64,000 nucleotides of DNA, taken from Pantoea alfalfae. GTDB taxonomy: Bacteria; Pseudomonadota; Gammaproteobacteria; Enterobacterales; Enterobacteriaceae. The translations under genes and the position numbers were made by a program. Under the pieces are notes generated by a model. That model made no database searches, was not told the origin of the DNA, and worked only from the letters and a program-made list of their open reading frames with translations. The stretch is from the NCBI RefSeq assembly GCF_019880205.1, contig NZ_CP082292.1, forward strand, positions 1,674,001-1,738,000, read 5' to 3'. Shown piece after piece: positions 1-8,507 of this stretch (position 1 is the first letter of the stretch; every line of letters starts with the position of its first letter).

Positions 1-1
1 A

Positions 2-1132
2 AAACAGCTGGAAGAAGACAAAATTTATGCTGAATGGATGCCGGTCGTGGCCAGTGACCCTGCGTATAACCCAAACCTTTCAATGCGAAGTCGTCACTTC
101 GAATTACGAAATGACGATGTTAACTGGCTGCCGGTCAGAGCAGAAAATCTGCCCACCTTTCTTGCGCATAATGCCGATATTTACGGTTGCGGACATTACC
201 GTATTACTCAACCGCTTGAGGCGATGATAGCGGAAGGCGTTGCTCAGGGGAAAAGCGGCATGACACTGCTGACATTGAGTGAGATGGGGCAGTTCAGCCC
301 CGATAGTCTGATTATCCAGCGCCGGTATGCACCAGCATTTCATAACTGGATGGAGCGAGTCAGTAAACTTCACAACGTATTTAAGGTGTTTGAACTGGAC
401 GATTACATCATCAATCTGCCCATGAAACATCATGGCCGTCACGCTTATAAGCAGGAGACGGCAAAATTAATACGTAAAAGCCTGAGCTTTTTTGACCGCT
501 TTGTGGTCTCTACCGCACCACTGGCCGACGCGATGCGTGATATGCATCCGGATATCGTTGTGATGAAAAATCGCCTTCCTTCAGAGGCCTGGGGCAGCCT
601 TCGCTCACTGCGTCAGCAGGGTAAGAAACCCCGTGTGGGCTGGGCTGGCGGTGTCAGCCATCGGGGCGATCTTGAAATGATTTTCGACATTGTCCGGGAA
701 TTTTCTAAAGACGTTGAATGGATCTTTATGGGTATGTGTCCGGATAAACTCCGTCCTTATGTGCACGAAATACACAGTGGCGTTGATCTCACACTTTATC
801 CTGCAGCGCTCGCGTCGCTCAATCTCGATCTGGCGCTGGCACCGGTTGAAGACAATATCTTTAACGCCTGTAAAAGTAATTTGAGGTTACTGGAATACGG
901 TGCCTGCGGAGTGCCCGTTATTTGCAGCAACGTTGCCTGTTATCGGGACGATAATCTGCCAGTTACCCGTGTTAATAACCGGTTCATTGACTGGCGCGAG
1001 GCTATCCGGATGCATCTGGCTGACCCGGATGCCAGCGCAAAAATGGGAATGGAATTGCAGGCTGAGATCCGACGTAACTGGATGCTGACCGGTGAGACCC
1101 TGCGGCTGTGGGCAAAAGCATGGCAGCCCTGA
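2..1132 (+). CDS. Glycosyltransferase family protein, C-terminal part (5' end outside window)
   Basis: The reading frame is open from the left edge, and an in-frame ATG at 38 is internal: residues around it (WMPVVASDPAYNPNLS) align with an internal stretch of the next gene's product (WIDRLARDPVMNPNLS). Only the C-terminal ~377 residues are visible. They end in a GT-B/GT4-like fold half (KPRVGWAGG near 636; LRLLEYGACGVPVICS near 880-930), the nucleotide-sugar binding side of such enzymes. It is a paralogue of the 1249-4647 gene over its last third, so this is probably a second very large glycosyltransferase. Position close to fliA suggests flagellin or surface-glycan modification; this is inferred from location only. 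A hairpin (1157-1190) follows the stop. Confidence 0.8.
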   Translation, partial: KQLEEDKIYAEWMPVVASDPAYNPNLSMRSRHFELRNDDVNWLPVRAENLPTFLAHNADIYGCGHYRITQPLEAMIAEGVAQGKSGMTLLTLSEMGQFSPDSLIIQRRYAPAFHNWMERVSKLHNVFKVFELDDYIINLPMKHHGRHAYKQETAKLIRKSLSFFDRFVVSTAPLADAMRDMHPDIVVMKNRLPSEAWGSLRSLRQQGKKPRVGWAGGVSHRGDLEMIFDIVREFSKDVEWIFMGMCPDKLRPYVHEIHSGVDLTLYPAALASLNLDLALAPVEDNIFNACKSNLRLLEYGACGVPVICSNVACYRDDNLPVTRVNNRFIDWREAIRMHLADPDASAKMGMELQAEIRRNWMLTGETLRLWAKAWQP

Positions 1133-1156
1133 TTCCTTTCGGCAGCTGTTAACCTT

Positions 1157-1190
1157 TCAGGCTATCTGATCAAAATTTCAGATGGCCTGA
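1157..1190. other. Intergenic hairpin between the two glycosyltransferase genes
   Basis: A 13-bp inverted repeat (TCAGGCTATCTGA / TCAGATGGCCTGA, one G-T mismatch) with an 8-nt loop. No T tract follows, so it may slow or attenuate read-through or stabilise the upstream mRNA rather than act as a full intrinsic terminator. Confidence 0.5.
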
Positions 1191-1248
1191 AACAGCGCAG
1201 AGCACAGAACGGTTAAGTGATTTCATCAACCTGGCGGGCGGAGTTGCA

Positions 1249-4200
1249 ATGTCTGAATTTAAACATCCTTATTATATATTTTCACCTGATTATCGGGAGT
1301 CGTCCGGCGGTATTCAGGCTTTGCACAAACTCTGTCATCAAATCAATCTGCATGGCGGCAATGCATGGATGGTAAATAGCGATATCACCAATCCTGCCTG
1401 GAATACGCCTAAACTGGATGTTGAAATTTATGATCAGCATAAAAAATCGGAGCTGATCCCCATCGCTGTTTATCCTGAAATTTATTCTGGTAATCCGATT
1501 AAGGCTGACGTCTGTGTGCGCTACATGTTGAATCATGAAGCGCTGCTCAATGGTAATCGTCTTAATGAAACAGAAGAGGATCTCTTTTTCTGGTATAGCT
1601 CACAGCTGATTGTGAAAGAACCTGACGTTGATTTTTTAACGATGGTAGGCCCGGATTTAGCGATGTTCTCGGATGACGGCAGAGTAAAAACGACAAAACT
1701 TCTCTATCTGAATCGGGTACCCGAAGAGAAAGTCGATTTTACTGCTTTACCCGACGATATCACGATTATATCGGTTAAAAATCCTCGTCCTCTGGCAGAG
1801 CTGGCAGAAATTTTAAAGTCGGCCACGGTGATGTACACCTTTGAATGGTCCGGAACCTGTAACCTGGCTGCATTGTGTGGGGTGCCGGTGGTTTCTCTGG
1901 TCGCCCCGGGTTATGAAAAACTCGCCATCTCCGATGCTTCGATTCGCGATATGGGTGGGGCGGGTGTCTGCTTTAGTGACGATCCCGCGGAACTGGAGAG
2001 CACGCGTGCCGGGCTTTATAACGTTCGCGACCACATGCGAAAATTTGAAGCAAATTTCTCGCAGCAGTTAACGCACTTTTTTAGTAAAACGCAGACGGCT
2101 GCAGAGAAGAAAAGTGAAGAGAAGTTTGTCTCAACGGAAAACTGGCTGGCCCATTATCCCGTGCCTGAAAAATCTCTGGCTGAAACGGATGGCGGTCTGT
2201 CCCTCAGCGTGGTGGTTCTGGATGACAACTCATCGCAGCAGGCACTTGATATTACACTCACCTCACTTCATACGCTGTGCGTGGATATTAACATCTACGC
2301 CACTGTGGAAATGAGTGAAAAGGATTCAAAACCGAATCACTTCAGCCGCTGGTTAAGCCAACTGCTGGCTGAAGACCAGAATGAATGGATACTGTTCCTC
2401 CATTCTGGCGACAGAATTTTCCCGAATATTTTCAACAGTCTCTCTCTTTTCAGCGAAAAAATCACGACCTCGCTGGCATTTTATACAGACCGTATCTGGC
2501 TGGATTCGGATGGGGAGACTTCGTCACTTTTTCTGCCCGATTTTGATCCTGATTACTTTTTAGCGAAGCCAGAGTGCTTTGCCAGGGGGGCTTTCTTCAG
2601 ACGTGAATTGTGTATGGAGATAATTAAATCACGTGACATTTCACCCCGGACGGTTGAAATCGATTTTTTATTCCCACTGCTCAATGCGCGAATGATGGCT
2701 GATATTCAGCATATCCCGCTGCCTGTGTTAGAGATGTTATCAGCAGACAATAATAATGACGAGTTAACGCAGGCTTTACTGGCAGAGCACCTGACGCTGA
2801 GAGGGTACAGCACTGCTTCAGTTGAAAAAAATAAGAACGTGTTTGCTATACATTACAATACCTCAGCAATTAAAAAGCTTACCGTCGTTCTTATCGTAGA
2901 CAATGAAATTGATCAGGTTAAGCGGACGCTGTCGACGTTTGTCGACACCGTCACTGATACAGCCTATGAAATCATTTTTATCGATAATCTGTCAGAAGAC
3001 GAGAGCGTCAGAGCATGGCTATCTTCACTCTCAGAAATAAATGAAGATATCTTCAGAGTCTATTTCGTTGATGAGAAAATCAGCAGCGTCAGTGCGCTGA
3101 ATTATGCTCTCTCTGTGGCGCGCGGTGAATTTACACTTTATCTTTCCTGTGGGGTTTATTTTAATAATAAAGCCTGGCTGAACGCATTGCTGAACCATTG
3201 CGGGCGTTCTGAACTCCTCGCCTGTGCGCCATTTTTAACTGATAAACGTCACCACCTCTACTCCCCGGGCATTATTGATGGGACGGTACGCTGCCACTAT
3301 GATCAGTTCAACGCAGCAGACGGGACGTACAGCCCGGAACAGATTGTTCCGCAACGCTATTTACTGCTCAGCAGCGAATGTATCATGTTGAGAACCGCAG
3401 CCTGCCATCAGGCAGGAGGGCTTAATGAAAAGTTCACTACCGTCCATGAGGCAGTCAGCGATCTGCTGTTAAGGGCGTCAGAAAAAGAATCTGTCATGTT
3501 AGCCGTTCCTCAGTCACGGGTATGTTGCGATGAAATCATGTCAGAAGCAGAACTTATCCCCGGCACTGCGCTCTTTACAGCCCAGTGGATCGACCGGTTA
3601 GCCCGTGACCCTGTTATGAATCCTAATCTCTCCTGGAGTGGTGAGCGTTTTGTACGGGAAAATAATAGCGCGCTGATAGCGGCCCGGCTGGGCTTAAAAT
3701 CCGATTCGCTATTTTTGTCTGATCCCGAAGACTGCGAGGAAATTCAGCGTGTCAAAGATCGTCATCAGGCGATTACCCACTCCGCAAGCGGCTTACACAC
3801 TCTGGTCACTCATCGTTTATCTGCTGGTGAACTTTACAGACTAAAACCTGAGTATGTTGTGCTGAGCGATGTGATGGCCAACAGACAGGTGCGGCTGTTA
3901 CAGAACCGGCATCTTTTCCCTGACACCCGTTTCATTGTTGACATAACCCGGGCGTCGTTTAGCACGAACAGTCATCAGCGTGATCGTGATGCGATTATGC
4001 AGGGCGCGGACATGCTGGTGGTCAGGAATGCCGCTGCGCTGAAACTTTTCAGCCACAAAAACATGCTCCTTCAGGAGGATAAGCTCGGCACGGACTGGCA
4101 GGGACTCGTTCAGCCTGATTATCGTTCAGCCGAAAATGACGCAAAGCCCAGAGTGGGCATCGTGCTGACGGATTTGCACCCGGAAGACTGGCGGCACATT

Positions 4201-4647
4201 GAGGTGCTTATCAAGGAGATGTGTGAAGATGTCTGCTGGATTGTTTACGGAGCCTGTCCTGAAGCATGGAAAGCCTCTATCCATGAATATCATCGCAAAG
4301 TGCCGCAAAACAGGCTTGCGCCGTTGTTTCAGTCCTTAAATTTAAACCTTGCGCTTGCACCTCTCTCAGATTCGTTACTCAACCAGGCGGAAGGGCATCG
4401 TGTTATCGCGCAGTTAGGTGCCTGCGGTTACCCGGTGCTGGCCAGCGATCACGATGCTTATAAAGAGATAATGAGCGTTGAGCGTATTAAAAATAAAACG
4501 TCGCAGTGGCGATTTATGATTAACAAAATGATCCGCAATCCGCTTTTAATGCAAAGCCTCGGTGAAAACCTCTATCAGGAAGTTAACAGACGCTGGATTT
4601 ACCAGTCGGGAGAACTGCCGGTATGGCTTGCCCGTAAAGATCGCTGA
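1249..4647 (+). CDS. Large multidomain glycosyltransferase (1132 aa)
   Basis: ATG at 1249 follows GGAG at 5-nt spacing. The product has four recognisable blocks: an N-terminal GT-B-like half (YYIFSPDYRESSGG, residues 8-21, through about residue 270); a GT-A/GT2-like block from about 317 (LSLSVVVLDD); a second GT2-like block from about 545 (LTVVLIVDN); and a C-terminal GT4-like half (KPRVGIVL near 967). The last block is homologous to the end of the preceding gene. Where GT2 enzymes usually carry a DXD metal motif the second GT2 block reads LSCG (632-635), so that domain may be inactive or metal-independent. No signal peptide or membrane segment is apparent, so it is probably cytoplasmic. Flagellin-glycosylation genes are known next to fliC/fliA in several Enterobacterales; that role is inferred here. 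Confidence 0.75.
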   Translation: MSEFKHPYYIFSPDYRESSGGIQALHKLCHQINLHGGNAWMVNSDITNPAWNTPKLDVEIYDQHKKSELIPIAVYPEIYSGNPIKADVCVRYMLNHEALLNGNRLNETEEDLFFWYSSQLIVKEPDVDFLTMVGPDLAMFSDDGRVKTTKLLYLNRVPEEKVDFTALPDDITIISVKNPRPLAELAEILKSATVMYTFEWSGTCNLAALCGVPVVSLVAPGYEKLAISDASIRDMGGAGVCFSDDPAELESTRAGLYNVRDHMRKFEANFSQQLTHFFSKTQTAAEKKSEEKFVSTENWLAHYPVPEKSLAETDGGLSLSVVVLDDNSSQQALDITLTSLHTLCVDINIYATVEMSEKDSKPNHFSRWLSQLLAEDQNEWILFLHSGDRIFPNIFNSLSLFSEKITTSLAFYTDRIWLDSDGETSSLFLPDFDPDYFLAKPECFARGAFFRRELCMEIIKSRDISPRTVEIDFLFPLLNARMMADIQHIPLPVLEMLSADNNNDELTQALLAEHLTLRGYSTASVEKNKNVFAIHYNTSAIKKLTVVLIVDNEIDQVKRTLSTFVDTVTDTAYEIIFIDNLSEDESVRAWLSSLSEINEDIFRVYFVDEKISSVSALNYALSVARGEFTLYLSCGVYFNNKAWLNALLNHCGRSELLACAPFLTDKRHHLYSPGIIDGTVRCHYDQFNAADGTYSPEQIVPQRYLLLSSECIMLRTAACHQAGGLNEKFTTVHEAVSDLLLRASEKESVMLAVPQSRVCCDEIMSEAELIPGTALFTAQWIDRLARDPVMNPNLSWSGERFVRENNSALIAARLGLKSDSLFLSDPEDCEEIQRVKDRHQAITHSASGLHTLVTHRLSAGELYRLKPEYVVLSDVMANRQVRLLQNRHLFPDTRFIVDITRASFSTNSHQRDRDAIMQGADMLVVRNAAALKLFSHKNMLLQEDKLGTDWQGLVQPDYRSAENDAKPRVGIVLTDLHPEDWRHIEVLIKEMCEDVCWIVYGACPEAWKASIHEYHRKVPQNRLAPLFQSLNLNLALAPLSDSLLNQAEGHRVIAQLGACGYPVLASDHDAYKEIMSVERIKNKTSQWRFMINKMIRNPLLMQSLGENLYQEVNRRWIYQSGELPVWLARKDR

Positions 4648-4657
4648 TACCGGGAAG

Positions 4658-4679
4658 ATGGGTACGTATACGTACCCAT
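4658..4679. repeat. Perfect 22-bp palindrome after glycosyltransferase gene
   Basis: The two 11-bp arms (ATGGGTACGTA and its reverse complement) abut with no spacer, 10 bp after the stop codon. It can fold as a hairpin with a small loop but no T tract follows. It could be a weak terminator or a binding site for a dimeric protein. Confidence 0.6.
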
Positions 4680-4817
4680 TCGGTGCATGGATTTCCACAG
4701 CCTGGCACACTCAGCCAGATAATGACGATCATCCCTTCCGTTACAGTTCCCCTCCAGCCTGCCGATAACTCCTCACAGAACAACATCATTTTTTGATTTT
4801 AACTTTGTGGAGTGTCT

Positions 4818-5786
4818 ATGCGCTTCAATTATGACCTGTTACCGGGCGAGCGGCTGACCTTCGAGGAGATCGCCCGGCGTTATGCGCTGCAATATCCTGA
4901 TGATAAAGAGCTGACGGCGCGCGCCTTGCTTAGCCCGTCTACCGGCCTGCGCACGCTGAAAATCCGTGCGGTGTTCGCACGCGAAGAGAGCAACAGTCCG
5001 CTGGAAGATCTGCTGTTCATCTCCCATGACAACGAGCGTAAAAATTATCTGCGCCGCTTTGAGCACTACCTTAAGCAGAATCTCTCATTCCTCTATTTTC
5101 GTCGCAGCGACAACGAGAAGCGCGACAATCTGTGGAAAGTGATGGGCAGCAGTCAGGTCTTCGCAATGATCGATCCACAATCGGCCACGGCACAGAATCT
5201 GTTAAACAGTCGCGGCTATAAACTGGTGCTGATGCATCAGGATGATGAGGACATCTACTGGCAGCTCTTTAATCCGCAGGCGGACCCCTGTTTTCCGCAG
5301 TCGCAGCGTATTCAGTTCATCGTGGTGCTCAGTACGCCGCAGCACAAGGTCCCTGCAGCGGTGATGCCGGGTACTGAAGTCGGCCGTCGCGTCAAAGCAC
5401 GGGTGCTGCAGCGTGCCAGCCAGGCGGAATTCAGCGCCGGTGTCAAAGCCCGCTACGGTGCCTGCGTGATGACCGGCACCGAGCTGACCGAACGGCACAA
5501 CTGGCCGTGGGTGGAAGCCTGCCATATCGACACGCAGGAAGGCGATGATGGCGTCCTGGCGGACAACAGCATCGATAACGGCCTGTTTTTACGCAGCGAT
5601 CTGCAGCGGCTATTTATTAACCGACTGATTAGCATTGATGCTGAATCAGGCGCGATTCAGGTGCATCCCGGCGAGGAGGCGCGGCAGCACATTGCGCCCT
5701 GGTATCAGGAGCTGGAGGGGCGTATCTGCAGTTTGTGGGCCGCGGTGCCGCCCGCAACGCGGCAACGGCTGCGCGCCCGTCGTTAA
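4818..5786 (+). CDS. HNH endonuclease-domain protein (322 aa)
   Basis: ATG at 4818 has GGAG five bases upstream; a GTG six bases earlier overlaps that ribosome site and is less likely. The C-terminal half carries an HNH_2-type signature: YGACVMTG (about 215-222), then WVEACHI with the catalytic-type His, then DNSIDNGLFL with the Asn and SDLQRLF closing the fold. The N-terminal ~190 residues have no motif I recognise and may bind DNA or a partner. Family members act as nucleases, sometimes in defence islands, but no modification or restriction partner lies beside it. It sits between the glycosyltransferases and fliA, in the place where E. coli has fliC directly upstream of fliA, so it looks like cargo inserted into the flagellar locus. 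Its target is unknown. Confidence 0.8.
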   Translation: MRFNYDLLPGERLTFEEIARRYALQYPDDKELTARALLSPSTGLRTLKIRAVFAREESNSPLEDLLFISHDNERKNYLRRFEHYLKQNLSFLYFRRSDNEKRDNLWKVMGSSQVFAMIDPQSATAQNLLNSRGYKLVLMHQDDEDIYWQLFNPQADPCFPQSQRIQFIVVLSTPQHKVPAAVMPGTEVGRRVKARVLQRASQAEFSAGVKARYGACVMTGTELTERHNWPWVEACHIDTQEGDDGVLADNSIDNGLFLRSDLQRLFINRLISIDAESGAIQVHPGEEARQHIAPWYQELEGRICSLWAAVPPATRQRLRARR

Positions 5787-5795
5787 TTCCAGGAG

Positions 5796-5817
5796 GCGTG
5801 CAGAAATAACTGCACGC
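5796..5817. other. Hairpin after HNH gene
   Basis: An 8-bp stem (GCGTGCAG / CTGCACGC) with a six-base loop lies 10 bp beyond the HNH stop codon. No T run follows; probable attenuating or RNA-end-stabilising hairpin that separates this gene from fliA. Confidence 0.45.
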
Positions 5818-5877
5818 TGACTTAACAAAAATCAAATAGCCTCGTTTTACCCCGCCTATTCAGCCAATCGAAAACGC

Positions 5878-5904
5878 TACAGAATTGGATAATCATGCCG
5901 ATAA
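5878..5904 (+). promoter_or_regulatory. FliA (sigma-28) class 3 promoter of fliA
   Basis: TACA, exactly 15 bases, then GCCGATAA: 11 of 12 positions of the sigma-28 consensus TAAA-N15-GCCGATAA. It lies 25 bp before the fliA start, giving FliA autoregulation as in E. coli, where fliAZ has both an FlhDC- and a FliA-dependent promoter. Confidence 0.8.
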
Positions 5905-5928
5905 CTTCATTAACGCAGGGTAGTCAAC

Positions 5929-6651
5929 GTGAACGATTTCTATACCGCCGAAGGCGTGATGGACAAGCATTCGCTCTGGCAGCGCTACGTGCCGCTGGTG
6001 CGCCATGAAGCGTTGCGTCTGCAGGTTCGCCTGCCGGCCAGCGTTGAGCTTGACGACTTGCTGCAGGCGGGTGGGATAGGGCTGTTAAATGCCGTAGAGC
6101 GTTACGACGCGCTCCAGGGCACAGCTTTTACCACCTACGCCGTGCAGCGTATTCGTGGCGCAATGCTCGACGAGCTTCGCAGTCGGGACTGGGCACCACG
6201 CAGCGTGCGTCGTAACGCACGTGAAGTGGCGGGCGCAATGCACAGAGTGGAACAGTCGCTGGGGCGTTCTGCTTCCGAGCAGGAAGTGGCGCAGCAGCTG
6301 AATGTTTCCATGGAGGAGTACCGGCAGATCCTGCTGGACACCAACAATAGTCAACTTTTCTCCTACGACGAGTATCGGGAAGAGCACGGCGACAGCGCGG
6401 AACTGGTGACGGAAGGCCATGAAGAGGCTAATCCGCTTCACCAGTTGCTTGAAGGGAGTCTGCGTGAGCGCGTCATTGAAGCGATCGAAGCGTTACCCGA
6501 TCGTGAAAAGATGGTGCTGACACTGTACTACCAGGAAGAACTGAACCTGAAAGAGATTGGTGCGGTACTTGATGTGGGTGAATCCCGTGTCAGCCAGCTG
6601 CACAGTCAGGCGATTAAACGCCTGCGGGCCCGACTTGCGGGAGCGCGCTAG
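5929..6651 (+). CDS. fliA: Flagellar sigma factor FliA (sigma-28)
   Basis: RNA polymerase sigma factor for late (class 3) flagellar and chemotaxis promoters; held inactive by the anti-sigma factor FlgM until the hook is built. The 240-residue product is nearly the length of E. coli FliA (239) and very similar, with region 2 (LDDLLQAGGIGLLNAVERYD) and a region 4 helix-turn-helix (LNLKEIGAVLDVGESRVSQL). The start is GTG at 5929, preceded by GCAGGG; the protein begins MNDFYTAEGVMDKHSLW as in relatives. A FliA-type promoter lies directly upstream. fliZ follows after 50 bp. The same window contains several of its target promoters (36188, 40826, 42698, 44370). Confidence 0.98.
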   Translation: MNDFYTAEGVMDKHSLWQRYVPLVRHEALRLQVRLPASVELDDLLQAGGIGLLNAVERYDALQGTAFTTYAVQRIRGAMLDELRSRDWAPRSVRRNAREVAGAMHRVEQSLGRSASEQEVAQQLNVSMEEYRQILLDTNNSQLFSYDEYREEHGDSAELVTEGHEEANPLHQLLEGSLRERVIEAIEALPDREKMVLTLYYQEELNLKEIGAVLDVGESRVSQLHSQAIKRLRARLAGAR

Positions 6652-6701
6652 CAGTATCAGTTCCTGGCGATTCAAAATTATAAGAAACCGGGGACTCAGT
6701 A

Positions 6702-7205
6702 ATGGGAGCCAAGACCAAGGCCAGACCGTTAAGTCGTTATCTTAAAGACTATAAGCACAGCCAGAGCAACTGTTCACACTGTGGCAAGATATTAGATCGA
6801 ATGGCGCTCGTTTTTCGTGGCCAGATCATCAATAAAGAGGCCATCGCACGGATGGACCAGATGATTGATGAGCAGCTGTGGCTGAAACTTCAGCCCGAAC
6901 TGACCGCGCTTTGTCGTTTTTGTAGTGATATTTTTTGTAATACCCATCCTAATTACTTCGACATTATGGCGTTTAAACAATATTTGTTTGAACAGACAGA
7001 GATGAGCCCTAGCACGATTCGTGAATATGTGGTGCGTCTGCGTCGACTGGATGAGATGCTAAAAGCCAAAAATTTCCCGGCCGACAGGCTTAAAGGAAAT
7101 AGCTGGCATCAGTGTCTGGAAAGCGATCTGCCCGATGCCGGTAATAACAATTACCGTATTGCGCTGCGCAAGTACGATCAGTTTTTAGGCTGGCAGCAGG
7201 CGTAA
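6702..7205 (+). CDS. fliZ: FliZ, regulator of flagellar and sigma-S gene expression
   Basis: DNA-binding regulator made with FliA. In E. coli it competes with sigma-S at its promoters and in Salmonella it raises FlhDC activity, favouring motility over the stationary programme. The 167-residue product is shorter than E. coli FliZ (183) because it lacks the last ~16 residues. It keeps the phage-integrase-like DNA-binding region (MSPSTIREYVVRLRRLDEML, about residues 100-120) and two CxxC pairs (CSHC near 24-27, CRFC near 71-74). It lies 50 bp after fliA on the same strand, so the two are probably co-transcribed. The stop is followed by a palindromic element (7223-7289) that separates it from dcyD. 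Confidence 0.95.
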   Translation: MGAKTKARPLSRYLKDYKHSQSNCSHCGKILDRMALVFRGQIINKEAIARMDQMIDEQLWLKLQPELTALCRFCSDIFCNTHPNYFDIMAFKQYLFEQTEMSPSTIREYVVRLRRLDEMLKAKNFPADRLKGNSWHQCLESDLPDAGNNNYRIALRKYDQFLGWQQA

Positions 7206-7222
7206 GCCTGTTCTGCACCGAT

Positions 7223-7289
7223 TGCTCCCCCGCGTGCCTGCCGCACGTTCTCCCTTACCTGCCCGCCAGGGAAAAGGGAAGGGGGAGCA
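7223..7289. repeat. 67-bp element with 9-bp terminal inverted repeats
   Basis: The ends are TGCTCCCCC and GGGGGAGCA, perfect inverted repeats. Inside is a second hairpin, CGTGC (7233-7237) with GCACG (7243-7247). The element can fold almost fully and sits in the fliZ-dcyD spacer. It resembles a small interspersed palindromic repeat; whether other copies exist in the genome cannot be judged here. Confidence 0.5.
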
Positions 7290-7407
7290 CGGCGCTTCTT
7301 TCTTCTCACCTCTATTACCACATCTGCGGACACCGGAATCAGGGTGATCCTTTGCGCATCTTCTGCAACACTGTAAGGATAATTTTCATGCCCGACCGGA
7401 GGCAGCA

Positions 7408-8394
7408 TTGTCTTTACATCTGTTACATCAATTCCCGCGTCTTGAACTGCTTGGCGCACCGACGCCGTTAGAACATCTGCCACGGCTTTCCGACTATCTG
7501 GGTCGCGATATTTTCATCAAACGTGATGACTTCACACCAGTGGCGATGGGCGGCAATAAGCTGCGCAAACTCGAATTCCTGGCAGCCGATGCGCTGCGCG
7601 AAGGTGCAGACGTGCTGCTGACCGCGGGCGCAATCCAGTCTAATCATGTGCGTCAGACGGCGGCCGTCGCGGCCCGGCTTGGCCTGAAGTGTGTGGCGCT
7701 GCTGGAAAACCCGATTGGCACCCATGCTGAAAACTACCTGAGCAACGGTAACCGTCTGTTACTGGACCTGATGGACGCGGAAGTGATTAGGGTGGATGCG
7801 TTGCACAACCCCACTGAACAGCTGGCTGAAGAGGCCACGCGTCTGGAAGCCCAGGGATTCCGCCCTTACATCGTGCCGGTCGGCGGCTCAAATGCGCTGG
7901 GTGCACTAGGCTATGTAGAGTGCGCGCAGGAGATCGCCCATCAGAGCGAAGGCGTAGTCGATTTCGCCGCCGTGGTTGTCGCCTCGGGCAGTGCCGGCAC
8001 CCATGCAGGACTGGCGGTAGGTCTGGAGCATCTGCTGCCGGAAACTGAGCTGGTCGGCGTCACCGTTTCACGCCAGGTCGACGCGCAGTTGCCGCTGGTT
8101 GAGCGGCTGCGTCAGTCGCTGGCAGAGACGCTGGAAGTGGAGGCTAAGGCACCGATCACGCTGTGGGATGACTATTTTGCGCCGCGCTACGGCGAGCCGA
8201 ATGATGAAGGCATGGCGGCGGTGAAACTGCTGGCGCAGCTGGAAGGCATTCTGCTCGACCCGGTGTATACCGGCAAGGCGATGGCCGGATTGCTGGATGG
8301 CATCAGCCAGAATCGTTTCCGTCGTGAAGGCCCGTTGCTGTTTATTCATACGGGCGGCGCACCGGCGTTATTTGCTTATCATCCTTCGGTCTGA
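7408..8394 (+). CDS. dcyD: D-cysteine desulfhydrase DcyD
   Basis: PLP enzyme that splits D-cysteine to pyruvate, sulfide and ammonia, allowing D-cysteine detoxification or use as a sulfur source. The 328 residues match the E. coli length. The PLP lysine is K51 in [18 protein letters not shown] and the phosphate-cup segment [11 protein letters not shown] are intact. The start is TTG at 7408, chosen because CGGAGG lies five bases upstream and the next in-frame ATG would remove conserved residues. In E. coli dcyD lies after tcyJ; here it comes first, directly after fliZ. The cystine transporter genes tcyJLN follow, so uptake and breakdown of cystine/D-cysteine are linked. Confidence 0.95.
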   Translation: MSLHLLHQFPRLELLGAPTPLEHLPRLSDYLGRDIFIKRDDFTPVAMGGNKLRKLEFLAADALREGADVLLTAGAIQSNHVRQTAAVAARLGLKCVALLENPIGTHAENYLSNGNRLLLDLMDAEVIRVDALHNPTEQLAEEATRLEAQGFRPYIVPVGGSNALGALGYVECAQEIAHQSEGVVDFAAVVVASGSAGTHAGLAVGLEHLLPETELVGVTVSRQVDAQLPLVERLRQSLAETLEVEAKAPITLWDDYFAPRYGEPNDEGMAAVKLLAQLEGILLDPVYTGKAMAGLLDGISQNRFRREGPLLFIHTGGAPALFAYHPSV

Positions 8395-8507
8395 GACAAG
8401 CGAATAAAACAGTTTATACTCCGTGCGTTATCATTCTGGACTGGCAGCAGCTCGCGGTGCTGCCCTTATAAGAACACACACACAATACTGTCAATAATGG
8501 GGTGAAT

